This document shows positions 8,780 to 17,731 of a stretch of 64,000 bases of DNA, piece by piece. The position numbers and the translations under genes were made by a program. The stretch is from contig CAYMNB010000006.1 of NCBI GenBank assembly GCA_964391725.1, positions 1 through 64,000 on the forward strand, read 5' to 3'. Under the pieces are notes generated by a model. It did no database searches. It had not been told where the DNA came from and saw only the letters and a list, made by a program, of their open reading frames with translations. Positions within the stretch are counted from its first letter, which is position 1. Every line of letters starts with the position of its first letter. This DNA comes from SpSt-1165 sp964391725 (GTDB lineage Bacteria; Chloroflexota; Anaerolineae; Anaerolineales; Anaerolineaceae).

Positions 8780-9868
8780 ATGAAGAAAAAAATGAGTCGC
8801 AGGAATTTTATGAAGCAAAGCCTGGCGGTGGCCGGGGGTTTTTTAATTAACCCATTCGAACATTGGCGTCAGCAAACCACAGAATGGTCTGACGCAGAAC
8901 GTCTGGGGCGGGTTTGCGTAGGTCGTTTGGATATTCGATTGCGCCCTTCAGCGAACAGTCCCTCTGTGGGTGTTCTGTACGAAGATGCTATGGTCGTTTG
9001 GTTGCGCGAGGTCATTGGCGAGCGCCCTATGGGTGTTTTCTCAAAAACATGGGTCGAGACCCCGGATGGTTACCTGTATGCCCCCAGTGTTCAACCGGTT
9101 TTTTATCGCCCGAATCCGGTAGAAACAAACTTGCCTGAAACAGAAATCGGCAGGGGTTTTTGGGCTGAGGTAACTGTGCCTTATGTGGATTTCACCATGG
9201 CAAACCCACCTGTCCGTTCTCCGTGGCTGAAGGAAGCCATCTTCCCGCGGCTGTATTACTCACAAATAATGTGGGTGGATGATATCCGCACACTGGAAGA
9301 TGGTCGGCAACAATACCGTGTCCTTGAGCATCATGGCAGCTATGGTGATATATTCTGGGCGGATGCAACGGCATTCAGACGAATAACAGAAGATGAGGTT
9401 ACCCCGATACATCCCGAGGTCGAAGAGAAACAAGTGGTGGTTGATCTTGATCAACAAACTCTCTCCTGCATGGAAGGCAGACGTGAAGTCTATCACTGTC
9501 GCATATCTTCCGGAACGAAGTTCAATTATCTCGGTGAACAAATAGATAAATGGAGAACGCCAACCGGCGAATTCTACATTTGGCGTAAGGCAGTATCGAC
9601 GCATATGTCTGGGGGAGAGAGCGGTTATGGCTATGACACACCAGGGATTGGCTGGACCTGTTTATTCACTGGCAGTGGTATTGCCTTACATTCAACGTTC
9701 TGGCACAACAATTGGGGCACACCCCGCTCGCATGGGTGTATAAATGCTACACCAGATGATTCAAAATGGGTGTTCCGCTGGACATATCCCTATATTGGCC
9801 TTGTCCCTGGAAATATCGTAATTAATCGCCTGTTTGCCAGCACTACATTTAAGGTTATCGAAGCATAA
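8780..9868 (+). CDS. Tat-exported L,D-transpeptidase (YkuD domain)
   Basis: A 362-residue exported wall enzyme. The N-terminus MKKKMSRRNFMKQSLAVAGG is a twin-arginine signal. A bacterial SH3-like region (about residues 45-115, with DIRLRPSANSPSVG) precedes a YkuD catalytic domain (about residues 215-350). That domain contains TPTGEFYIW and the catalytic SHGCIN motif. The family forms 3-3 crosslinks in peptidoglycan or attaches proteins to it. Tat rather than Sec export suggests folding before export. An RBS-like GAGGGAA precedes the ATG. Together with pgeF and the FemAB genes it points to active peptidoglycan modification. Confidence 0.9.
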   Translation: MKKKMSRRNFMKQSLAVAGGFLINPFEHWRQQTTEWSDAERLGRVCVGRLDIRLRPSANSPSVGVLYEDAMVVWLREVIGERPMGVFSKTWVETPDGYLYAPSVQPVFYRPNPVETNLPETEIGRGFWAEVTVPYVDFTMANPPVRSPWLKEAIFPRLYYSQIMWVDDIRTLEDGRQQYRVLEHHGSYGDIFWADATAFRRITEDEVTPIHPEVEEKQVVVDLDQQTLSCMEGRREVYHCRISSGTKFNYLGEQIDKWRTPTGEFYIWRKAVSTHMSGGESGYGYDTPGIGWTCLFTGSGIALHSTFWHNNWGTPRSHGCINATPDDSKWVFRWTYPYIGLVPGNIVINRLFASTTFKVIEA

Positions 9869-9888
9869 TCACAGCCTGAAGGAAAGTT

Positions 9889-10896
9889 ATGATCACTATT
9901 ACGGTATACGCCTACAAAGAAACTGAAGCAGCCAAACAAACAGAAAAACTGATACACAGCGCGGCTGGTGACATTCCTGTGCGCATAATTTATATTGATT
10001 TGAACTCCGATAAAGGAATGGCTGAATTTCTTGGTAACGAAGCTCCAATGGTGCAGGTGGGTCCTTACCGTTTGAAATCGCCATTAACAGAAAGAGACCT
10101 GAGGGTGGCGATCCGAGCTGCTCATGATCGCCATGAAAAACTAAAAGAGGATCCGGCGTATAAGGAGAGAATCACCAGGGGCAGAACTATAACCAAAACT
10201 GATCGGTTGAACCAATGGCTCACCAAAAACTATATGGTTTTGTTCATACTGATATTGGTTTTGTATGCAGGCGGGTCGATTTTAGCGCCGGTTCTGATGA
10301 AGGTTGGCGCTGAGCTGCCAGCCAGAGTACTCTATACCATCTACAAACCATTTTGCCATCAACTGGCTTTCCGGTCGTTTTTTATCTTTGGTGAGCAATT
10401 ATACTATCCAAGAGAATTGGCGGGCATCGAAGGGGTGATCACCTACGACGAATTGATCGCTACGGGTGTCATTACCGGCAGTATCAATCTCGTTGATGCC
10501 AGAGATTTTTTGGGCAATGATTATGTTGGTTACAAAATCGCTTTGTGTCAGCGTTGTCTGGCGATTTATGTCGCCATGCTGCTGGTTTCCATCATCTTTG
10601 CGGCAACAGGCAACAGAATAAAGCCAATTGCATGGTATGTGTGGATCCTGGTTGGCATGGTGCCGATCGGCCTGGATGGAGGCTCGCAGATTCCGGGGGC
10701 TTTGGGAATTAATTTACCAGAATGGATGATCATTCGTGAAAGCACACCGTTATTTCGCGTAGTCACGGGAGCATTGTTTGGCATCATGACATTCTGGTAC
10801 CTTTTACCGCAGGTGGAGGACAGCATGCGTGAATCAAGGGTCAATCTCTCCAAGAAGTTTGCGTATGCAGAAGCGAAAGAGGATCATGAAGAGTAA
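9889..10896 (+). CDS. Thioredoxin-fold / DUF2085 membrane protein
   Basis: A 335-residue protein with two parts. Residues 1-80 look like a glutaredoxin-type fold (ITVYAYKETEAAKQTEKLI) but lack the CxxC pair, so the domain is probably redox-inactive. After a charged linker there are four or so membrane segments starting near residue 115. They carry the DUF2085 signature: CHQLAFRSFFIFGEQ, then LCQRCLAIYV and LDGGSQIPG. The conserved Cys/His pattern suggests a metal or redox role, but no function is established for DUF2085. GAAGGA precedes the ATG. pgeF follows after 2 bases. Confidence 0.8.
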   Translation: MITITVYAYKETEAAKQTEKLIHSAAGDIPVRIIYIDLNSDKGMAEFLGNEAPMVQVGPYRLKSPLTERDLRVAIRAAHDRHEKLKEDPAYKERITRGRTITKTDRLNQWLTKNYMVLFILILVLYAGGSILAPVLMKVGAELPARVLYTIYKPFCHQLAFRSFFIFGEQLYYPRELAGIEGVITYDELIATGVITGSINLVDARDFLGNDYVGYKIALCQRCLAIYVAMLLVSIIFAATGNRIKPIAWYVWILVGMVPIGLDGGSQIPGALGINLPEWMIIRESTPLFRVVTGALFGIMTFWYLLPQVEDSMRESRVNLSKKFAYAEAKEDHEE

Positions 10897-10898
10897 GT

Positions 10899-11693
10899 AT
10901 GCCTTTTACTGAGTCGCAGGGGCTTATCTATTATTCATTTGAAACATTCAATCATGCAGGGGTTTTGAATGCTATATTCACCCGGTATGGAGGCTGCTCC
11001 AAGGAACCATTTCAGTCGCTCAACACTGGCGGTACTGTCGGAGATGACCCCGCTGCTGTAGTAGAAAACCACTTGCGAATATTCAGGGCGATCAATAGAC
11101 CGTTTGAAAGCAGGTTCGATGTGTGGCAGGTGCATGGAGACGATGTGGCCATTGCAGACCAGCCAAGGCTTCAGGGAGAACCGCATTCAAAAGCAGATGT
11201 GATTATTACCGATCATCCTGAAGTGACAATGATGATGCGATTTGCTGATTGTGTGCCTGTTTTGTTATTCGACAAAGTGAAAAACATTGCCGGTATTGCT
11301 CATGCGGGCTGGCAGGGAACCATGCTGCGGGTCGCAGAAAAAGCAGTCCTCGCCATGGTCGAGGAATTCGGCTGTTCTGCCAATGACATTATCGCAGGAA
11401 TAGGTCCTTCGATCGGCCCCGATGTCTATGAGGTCGGTGATGAGGTAATTCAAAGAACCAGGCAGGTATTTCCGGCAGTTTGGCGAGATTTGTTATTGAC
11501 ACGAAACGGAATCACCACCTTAAATTTGTGGTTGGCAAATGAATTCACCTTGGCAGGATGTGGTATTCGTTCCATAGAACATGCTAATATCAGTACATAT
11601 GAGAACACTCAGGATTGGTATTCTCACCGTGGTGAAAATGGAAAAACAGGAAGATTCGCCGCAATTATTGCAGCGAGGCAGGTTGATGGCTGA
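10899..11693 (+). CDS. pgeF: Peptidoglycan editing factor PgeF (YfiH family)
   Basis: A 264-residue protein of the multicopper polyphenol oxidase/laccase-like family. In Escherichia coli the family member removes misincorporated L-Ser from muropeptides; others are reported to act as purine nucleosidases or phosphorylases. Diagnostic motifs are FADCVPVLLFD (near residue 110), HAGWQGT, GIGPSIGPDVYEVG and WYSHRGENGKTGRF. These supply the conserved His/Cys metal ligands. It directly precedes yggS, sharing one base (TGATG); the yfiH-yggS pair is a common arrangement. Confidence 0.92.
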   Translation: MPFTESQGLIYYSFETFNHAGVLNAIFTRYGGCSKEPFQSLNTGGTVGDDPAAVVENHLRIFRAINRPFESRFDVWQVHGDDVAIADQPRLQGEPHSKADVIITDHPEVTMMMRFADCVPVLLFDKVKNIAGIAHAGWQGTMLRVAEKAVLAMVEEFGCSANDIIAGIGPSIGPDVYEVGDEVIQRTRQVFPAVWRDLLLTRNGITTLNLWLANEFTLAGCGIRSIEHANISTYENTQDWYSHRGENGKTGRFAAIIAARQVDG

Positions 11694-12427
11694 TGGTACT
11701 CGGTGGTGAACAAATTGTTTTGAATCTTCAGAATATTCGGCAAAGGATATCCAATGCGGCAAAATCTGCTGGCCGTGATCCACAGAAGATCAAACTCGTT
11801 GCAGTGACCAAAAAACAGCCAGTTGAGGTTATTCGGGCTTTACCAACGGATCTTGTTTCTATTCTTGGTGAAAATTATGTGGGCGACACCCAGCAGAAAC
11901 AAGAAGAACTGGGAGAATGTGCCAGGTTGTTTCAATGGCACTTAATCGGGACGCTGCAAAGCAGGAAGACCAAGTACATTCCTTCACTTTTTTCTCACAT
12001 GCATTCTCTTGACCGTTTGTCAATCGCCAAGCGGCTAAGCAAGGAATTTACACAACACCAATCACAGCTGTCGGTATTGTTGCAATTCAACATTGCCAAC
12101 GAACCAACAAAGTCAGGATGGTTCCTGGATCTTGAGAAACCATCCACAGATATTTTGTCTGAGATAGATGAGGTTATTCATCTGCCCAACCTCATTGTTC
12201 ATGGTTTGATGTGTATGCCACCCTATTCGGAAAATCCTGAAGATTCAAGGAAGTACTTTATCGCCATGAGGAAGTTTCAAGCGCTATTCTCGCGCCATTT
12301 TCCTGACTGTGATTTTTCGGAGTTATCGATGGGTACCAGTTTTGATTTTGAGGTGGCGGTGCAAGAAGGTGCTACCTATGTTAGAATTGGCGAAAGTATT
12401 TTTGGCAAGAGGGACATGAATGTTTGA
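11693..12427 (+). CDS. yggS: YggS/PROSC-type pyridoxal phosphate homeostasis protein
   Basis: A 244-residue PLP-binding protein of the YggS/YlmE/PROSC family, an alanine-racemase-like barrel without the C-terminal domain. The PLP-binding lysine lies in KLVAVTKKQP (about residue 43). FQWHLIGTLQSRK and LSMGTSFDFEVAVQEGATYVRIGESIFG are the other family signatures. The family maintains cellular vitamin B6 and amino-acid balance. The ATG overlaps the pgeF stop, so translation is probably coupled. It is followed by yggT and yggU as in many bacteria. Confidence 0.93.
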   Translation: MVLGGEQIVLNLQNIRQRISNAAKSAGRDPQKIKLVAVTKKQPVEVIRALPTDLVSILGENYVGDTQQKQEELGECARLFQWHLIGTLQSRKTKYIPSLFSHMHSLDRLSIAKRLSKEFTQHQSQLSVLLQFNIANEPTKSGWFLDLEKPSTDILSEIDEVIHLPNLIVHGLMCMPPYSENPEDSRKYFIAMRKFQALFSRHFPDCDFSELSMGTSFDFEVAVQEGATYVRIGESIFGKRDMNV

Positions 12428-12662
12428 TGTGACTGTGCGGGTCTTTGCTGATGTTTTGGTCGCTGTTGTGATAATAAAAGTGATTTTGTCATACTTTTTG
12501 CCACCCAGCCACAAAATCAGGTATATACTGGACCAGATGGTCGATCCATTATTAGCACCGATACGCAAATTATTGCCCGCCAGCATGGGATTGGACTTCA
12601 GCCCAATAATCTTAATCATAGTAATTCAGATCGTGCAAGTTTTATTGATTCGTTTGTTTTAG
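12420..12662 (+). CDS. YggT family membrane protein
   Basis: An 80-residue protein with two membrane segments (about residues 5-23 and 57-79) around a loop containing DQMVDPLLAPIRKLLP, the family signature. YggT proteins sit beside yggS and near cell-division genes in many bacteria and are linked to membrane or septum organisation, without a defined reaction. The reading frame overlaps the end of yggS by 8 bases, which supports coupling. Confidence 0.88.
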   Translation: MFDVTVRVFADVLVAVVIIKVILSYFLPPSHKIRYILDQMVDPLLAPIRKLLPASMGLDFSPIILIIVIQIVQVLLIRLF

Positions 12663-12676
12663 GAGGAGCGGCACAA

Positions 12677-12982
12677 GTGAAAAAACAAAATACCAATTTC
12701 TCTAACCCGCGGGGTGGGGCGGCGATCAAAGTGCAGATTATTCCAGAGTCAACGCATAGCCGCGTAAAGAAAATATCACCAGACGGCCTGGTGGTACTTG
12801 AATTGGCAGCTGATCAGCACTCACTGAACGCAGCTTTGCAGAGATTTTTGTCTGATCTTTTCGATGTGCCTTCCGACAAGCTTGAGGTCATTGAAGGCAG
12901 CAATCATTATGACAGATTGGTTTGTGTACTGGATTTGAATGTGCAAGCTGTTAACAGTGCTTTACACAACGCAATCAAGTAA
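12677..12982 (+). CDS. DUF167 family protein (YggU-like)
   Basis: A 101-residue small globular protein of the DUF167/YggU family, with IKVQIIPESTHSRVKKI at its start and the SLNAALQRFLSDLFDVP helix. The start is GTG at 12677, supported by AGGAGG at 12661-12666. It is the last gene of the pgeF-yggS-yggT-yggU group and ends 11 bases before the convergent NACHT gene. Function is unknown in the family. Confidence 0.85.
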   Translation: MKKQNTNFSNPRGGAAIKVQIIPESTHSRVKKISPDGLVVLELAADQHSLNAALQRFLSDLFDVPSDKLEVIEGSNHYDRLVCVLDLNVQAVNSALHNAIK

Positions 12983-12993
12983 TTTTTTGTTCG

Positions 12994-15456
12994 TCATCGT
13001 TCCATTGCATTTGTAATCCACAAACAATAGTCAGCATTTGCCACTGTACCAATGCTTGATTGTGGGGACAAGAATACCCGTTCAATTTCTCGCAGAACCT
13101 CTGGCTCATGCACAAAACGCAAATAATTCAATGCATTCCACTGGAGGTCACTGTCGGGTGACCGCAATGCTGTAAGCAGCAATTCGACCGGGTATACATC
13201 TGGTGATAAGCCTTCTCCTTGTGATGCTGCATATTTCAAAAGCCATTCAGCTTTCAAATAAGGCGTGTAAGACCGAGGAACCGAAACGCCCAGATCGGCT
13301 GTCAATGCCAGGACATGTTCGGCTGTTGTTCTCACGATCCATTCTTTGTCATTGAGGGCGATTTGCTCCAGCAGTTCTTTGCTCCATCCTTCGTGAATCG
13401 CTGCCAGGCCGAACACAACCGCTCTGCGGGTGATGAGATCTTCAGATCTGGCGAGGTTCTTCAATATCTCCTGGCCAGTGGGTTTTATTCGTGCCAGGGT
13501 CTCAGCGGCAGTGCGGCGGAACGCCTCATCGGCTGATTGGGTCAAATAATCATAAAGCAGCTGCGGCGTTTCTGCCTGCTGCGAATAACTGAGGCTGACC
13601 ATTGCCGCATATGCTACCATATCTGACGGATCGTTCAAATGCTCAATCAAAGCCTGTGAGGCATGTGAATCCCGTAAAGCTCCCAAACCGAGTGCCGCTA
13701 TCTGGCGGAGTTGGCCAGATTTGGTGGAGAGCAACCTGGTGAATATTTGGTTTAAGGTTGGGTCATCCATCTCTATCAAAGCTGCCAGGTAACGAAATTG
13801 ATGGGGGAGGGGCAATGATTCTTTTTGTAATTCAGTCAATATCCGTTTAATGAGTTTGTTTCGCCATTCATGGGTGCGTGGGGTGTATTTCAGCCACCTG
13901 GAAGCCATCAGAAAATTGGCAAAATCCGATTTGCTATTTATATCTGTTTGGATGATTTGATCAATCCAGGGTGTGGTATTTTGAAAGCTAGCCGAATAAC
14001 CAAATGCTACAGCAGCAGGTGTCCATCTTTGAATGAACGTCAAGTCCGGCTCTTGTTTGGTGAGTTGATAACCACCAAAGTAAGCCAGGAAATTTGGATG
14101 GATGAATCGATACAATCCATCATTGTTCAACTCGAGCAGACCGATTTCAAACAAGTCAGAAAGTATGGAGGTGCCTCCTGAGCCTTTGCGGCGGTGAGCA
14201 GCGCCTTCGTCCATTTTTTCGAGTACCTGGGATGGCGAAGTTGATGAAGACAGGCGGAATTGATTCTTTAATAACTCCATCTCAAGGGCTGATTGAGGCA
14301 ATGCTACTTGTTGTTGACGAATGAACGTATTGGCAATAGCTTCAACAGCCTTGTGTGAAATGTGATCATCGGTAATACGTCTGAAGTACGCCTCGATGTC
14401 GCTGATGGGCGATGTCCCGAGGCTATCGCCTGAGAATAGCGACCAAACACGCAAAGTCCACTCAAATGGTGTAAGGGTACGATGATCTTTCTCTGTCCAT
14501 ATCGCGAGTAGTGTGGCCAGATTCTTTTGGTCAAATTCATTTTCTTCACGTATTGATTTCTGCCAGGCTGCCGACCATTTTTGAACCAATACCTGCTTTT
14601 TTCGTTGGTCCCATCCCTTCATCACCATCGGGAGAAAGCCGTACGCTGGCAATCGGCCAAGGTAATGGGGACTGGTATTAACCAGAATCTTGATTCTTGG
14701 AAAATTTTTCGAAAAGAGTAGCAGATGTTCGACGATTTGGTCAAATATATCCGCCGGTACCTCGTCCAGTCCATCGACAAGTAAAACTAACTGGTTATTG
14801 CGCAAGTAGTTGGTGAGAACTTTGAGTATCTTTTTGCGAATAAGTTTAGGGAAAGAGAGTATGAAGTGACGGAAAAATGCCTGTTCAATTTGTTTCGGAA
14901 GCACTTTGTCCAGCGTCAGCTCTGATACGTGGACAAGACAGGGAAGACAGCCGTTCAATTTGGGTATCCCGGTTTTATTTTGAATGATGCGCTGGGCCAA
15001 GTGGGAGAATAGTGTGGTTTTTCCGATGCCGAGATCGCCAATAACGACCATGTTGTTGGCGGTCTGCAAGAGACAAAGCGGATTGACTCCGCGTAAGTCA
15101 AAAGCACCGCTGAGGACAGGTGCATCGGTCAGGTAGGGAATCATCTGGTCGATGATGGGGGGGTCACCGATATCATCTGCATCAGTGAAAGGGTAAGCCA
15201 GTAATTCTTGGGCAACATAAATGTCATTGAGCGGAAATAATGTGTGGGCCAGATGATTCCGTTGTGTTTGGTAAAAAATTTCTGTACGCAGTAATTGATC
15301 AACACCGGTGATATCTTTTTTTGCAGCCACTGTTGATTTTTCAAAGACCGCTTTTTTTACCTGTTTTAATTTATCGCGGTATTTGAACCATTGAGCGACT
15401 GCAATCAGCCCAACAACAAGACCTATGAGGAATGAACGAAAATCAAACCATCTCAT
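12994..15456 (-). CDS. Membrane-anchored NACHT-like NTPase with HEAT repeats
   Basis: An 820-residue STAND-type protein. An N-terminal membrane anchor (residues 8-24, FRSFLIGLVVGLIAVAQ) is followed by a NACHT-like NTPase: Walker A GDLGIGKTT (about 140-148) and Walker B LVLLVDGLDEVP (about 224-234, the LDE form typical of NACHT). A helical region comes next, then HEAT-like repeats (about 575-735, for example AALGLGALRDSHASQALIEH). NACHT/HEAT proteins in bacteria include antiphage defence proteins and signalling switches; the sensor here would be the repeats. The preferred start is ATG 15456; an in-frame TTG lies 3 bases upstream. It diverges from the kinase gene at 15667. Fold assignment is firm, role is open. 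Confidence 0.82.
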   Translation of the reverse strand: MRWFDFRSFLIGLVVGLIAVAQWFKYRDKLKQVKKAVFEKSTVAAKKDITGVDQLLRTEIFYQTQRNHLAHTLFPLNDIYVAQELLAYPFTDADDIGDPPIIDQMIPYLTDAPVLSGAFDLRGVNPLCLLQTANNMVVIGDLGIGKTTLFSHLAQRIIQNKTGIPKLNGCLPCLVHVSELTLDKVLPKQIEQAFFRHFILSFPKLIRKKILKVLTNYLRNNQLVLLVDGLDEVPADIFDQIVEHLLLFSKNFPRIKILVNTSPHYLGRLPAYGFLPMVMKGWDQRKKQVLVQKWSAAWQKSIREENEFDQKNLATLLAIWTEKDHRTLTPFEWTLRVWSLFSGDSLGTSPISDIEAYFRRITDDHISHKAVEAIANTFIRQQQVALPQSALEMELLKNQFRLSSSTSPSQVLEKMDEGAAHRRKGSGGTSILSDLFEIGLLELNNDGLYRFIHPNFLAYFGGYQLTKQEPDLTFIQRWTPAAVAFGYSASFQNTTPWIDQIIQTDINSKSDFANFLMASRWLKYTPRTHEWRNKLIKRILTELQKESLPLPHQFRYLAALIEMDDPTLNQIFTRLLSTKSGQLRQIAALGLGALRDSHASQALIEHLNDPSDMVAYAAMVSLSYSQQAETPQLLYDYLTQSADEAFRRTAAETLARIKPTGQEILKNLARSEDLITRRAVVFGLAAIHEGWSKELLEQIALNDKEWIVRTTAEHVLALTADLGVSVPRSYTPYLKAEWLLKYAASQGEGLSPDVYPVELLLTALRSPDSDLQWNALNYLRFVHEPEVLREIERVFLSPQSSIGTVANADYCLWITNAMER

Positions 15457-15491
15457 CAATAATTCCCAAAATTCCTAGTAAGATCAATGTC

Positions 15492-15497
15492 ATTATA
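15492..15497 (-). promoter_or_regulatory. Candidate -10 element for the NACHT gene
   Basis: TATAAT on the minus strand, 36 bases upstream of the NACHT start codon. No convincing -35 hexamer is seen. It lies in the divergent intergenic region shared with the kinase gene. Confidence 0.4.
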
Positions 15498-15581
15498 GTA
15501 GAGTTAGCGAAATAGATGTGAGAAATTTTGGTATGTTGTGTTGAATTAATAAATATGGTCATTACCACAAGCAGGCTGTTG

Positions 15582-15587
15582 TATAAT
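15582..15587 (+). promoter_or_regulatory. Candidate -10 element for the kinase gene
   Basis: TATAAT on the plus strand, about 80 bases before the kinase start. The best -35 match (TGGTCA, 15556-15561) is 20 bases away, which is longer than ideal. The kinase ATG at 15667 has a strong AGGAGGA at 15654-15660. Confidence 0.4.
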
Positions 15588-15666
15588 AGGTGTAATTTGT
15601 TGGGAAAAATCGCGATTATTCATCAATTTTCATTTAAGCAAACAAGGTGGTTCAGGAGGAGCAGCG

Positions 15667-17724
15667 ATGGCGTTGGAAGTCGGACAACAATTAAGAGATC
15701 GTTACAAAATAATGTCTGTCATTGCACAGGGAGGCATGGGCGCTATCTATGAGGCCACTGATGAGGTGCTGGGTATCAAGGTAGCTGTGAAAGAAAACCT
15801 GTTCTCGCAAGAAGTAGCCATTCGCCAATTTAAAGCGGAAGCTCAAATTTTGGCAAGTCTCCGCCATCCCAACCTGCCTCGCGTTACTGACCACTTTGAG
15901 ATTCCTGGCCAGGGGCAGTACCTGATCATGGATTTTGTCTATGGCGCTGACCTGAAGGACCTGCTCAACGATAACGGGGCTTTCTCCGAAGAAGAAGCCA
16001 TCAGGATAGGCATTGAAGTTTGCAAAGCGCTTGATTATTTGCACAAACGTAAACCTCCTGTTATTCATCGCGATATTAAACCCGGAAATATCAAAATATC
16101 TGACACAGGCGAAGTGCATCTGGTAGACTTTGGCCTGGCTAAACAGGCGATTGTCGGAGAACAAACCCTAACCGGTGCGCAAGCGCTGACACCCGGCTTC
16201 GCTCCGCCAGAACAGTATGGTCAGGGAACCGATTACCGCACAGACATATATTCTCTTGGCGCGACCCTCTACGCGGCGGTAACCATGGAAGCACCTATCG
16301 ATGGATTGAGCCGTGCGGCTGGCAACGACACCTGGATTAATATTCAGGAAAAGAACCCGAAGATATCGCCCCGATTTAATGAGGTTATCAATAAAGCCAT
16401 GGCGATAAAGGTGGCAGACCGTTTTCAAAGTGCTGAAGAATTCCTGCAGGACCTTTCGTCAATCAGCGGTGCGAGTAGAGATGCCACCGTGTTGAGCCCG
16501 GATTCTCAAAGCTTACTGACTGACAGCCAAAGACAGCCTGCCTCTTCAGCGTTTGATGCACCGGTCTCCACGAAGAGGAAATTCCCTGTTTGGATACCCA
16601 TCATCGGTTTGTTTTTGTTGGTAGCGATTGCTGGAGGAGCTTTTCTTGGCAGCAGATTCCTGCTCCCCTTACTCAACAATGAAACTGAGCCAGGTAATAC
16701 CTCACAGGCCTTGGCTGAGCCAACAGGAGAAGGCGCTGACCATACGATCACCGAAGCAGATAACAACGAACCTACAGTAACCCCAACCGTTTTTCCAACG
16801 GAAACCTCTGCACCAGCGATTGTTGATGAGGAGCCAACTCCGGACCCCACCGCAACAATCGCCCCCACGCCAACAGTGGCGGCCACACCTATTGGTGGGG
16901 GGCAGGGTATAATCGCGTTTGCCTCAGACCGCGAAAATGGTGTTCCACAAATTTTCTTTATCGATGTGGTCACCAGGGAATTAACCCAAATGACGAGTTT
17001 TGATAGAGGCGCCTGCCAACCTGATTGGTCGCCAAATGGAGACCAAATTATCTTCACTTCTCCGTGCCCAAAAGAACAAATGGATTACAAAGGCAGCCGT
17101 TTGTTCATCATGAATATCGATGGCAGCGCTCTGCGCCCGTTGAATACTATTCCTGGAGGTGATTTTGACCCAGATTGGCATCCTTTTGATGAAAATTTGA
17201 TCGTCTTTACTTCGTATCGCAACAATAATCGTCCCCAGTTGTATATCTATGACTTGAGAGATAATTCTGTTGATGGATTGAGTCCCAATGTGGCATACGA
17301 TCGCGCCCCCAAATGGTCACCAGATGGCACTTTGGTTCTATTCCAGACTGTATACGAAGGATTTAACCGGGTCTTCTACCTGAATCTTGAAACAAATCGA
17401 CGGACGAATATATCGCAAGTAGATATGGATTCTCTCAACCCGGCGTGGTCAAACTCCGGTGATATGGTGTATTACTCCATGGGAGCCAGTCTGCCTGCAT
17501 TAACCGGCCACCAGTTCGACAACATTGTCGGCACACGCTTCACGCTAGAATCGCCAAAACCTGTCTGGGAAATTGATTTTTCACCGGATGATTATTGGCT
17601 GGCGTATTATGGTTTGGGAGAAGGCAGCAACCGTGACCTGTTCATCATGCTGGCAAATGGTGACCTGGTGCAGCAATTGACGAATGATCCGCATCATGAC
17701 TTTGATCCGAAATGGCGGCCCTGA
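15667..17724 (+). CDS. Transmembrane serine/threonine kinase with TolB-like propeller
   Basis: A 685-residue Hanks-type kinase. The kinase domain (about residues 8-270) has a glycine-rich loop (GGMGAIYEA), the VAIK-like lysine in KVAVKEN, HRDIKPGNIKI (catalytic loop, about 135-145), DFGLAK (about 155) and an APE-like APPEQYG. A membrane segment (about 302-325) leads to a Pro/Thr-rich extracellular linker (about 345-415). The ectodomain has PD40/TolB-type propeller repeats with motifs such as DWSPNGDQI and KWSPDGTLV. This differs from PASTA kinases; the propeller probably senses an envelope ligand. The targets are unknown. It ends 7 bases before the convergent FemAB gene. Confidence 0.92.
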   Translation: MALEVGQQLRDRYKIMSVIAQGGMGAIYEATDEVLGIKVAVKENLFSQEVAIRQFKAEAQILASLRHPNLPRVTDHFEIPGQGQYLIMDFVYGADLKDLLNDNGAFSEEEAIRIGIEVCKALDYLHKRKPPVIHRDIKPGNIKISDTGEVHLVDFGLAKQAIVGEQTLTGAQALTPGFAPPEQYGQGTDYRTDIYSLGATLYAAVTMEAPIDGLSRAAGNDTWINIQEKNPKISPRFNEVINKAMAIKVADRFQSAEEFLQDLSSISGASRDATVLSPDSQSLLTDSQRQPASSAFDAPVSTKRKFPVWIPIIGLFLLVAIAGGAFLGSRFLLPLLNNETEPGNTSQALAEPTGEGADHTITEADNNEPTVTPTVFPTETSAPAIVDEEPTPDPTATIAPTPTVAATPIGGGQGIIAFASDRENGVPQIFFIDVVTRELTQMTSFDRGACQPDWSPNGDQIIFTSPCPKEQMDYKGSRLFIMNIDGSALRPLNTIPGGDFDPDWHPFDENLIVFTSYRNNNRPQLYIYDLRDNSVDGLSPNVAYDRAPKWSPDGTLVLFQTVYEGFNRVFYLNLETNRRTNISQVDMDSLNPAWSNSGDMVYYSMGASLPALTGHQFDNIVGTRFTLESPKPVWEIDFSPDDYWLAYYGLGEGSNRDLFIMLANGDLVQQLTNDPHHDFDPKWRP

Positions 17725-17731
17725 TAGAATG

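Noticed and set aside
12994..15456. Complete defence island
   Set aside because: Flanking genes are housekeeping or envelope functions; no nuclease, toxin, restriction or mobile gene is adjacent.
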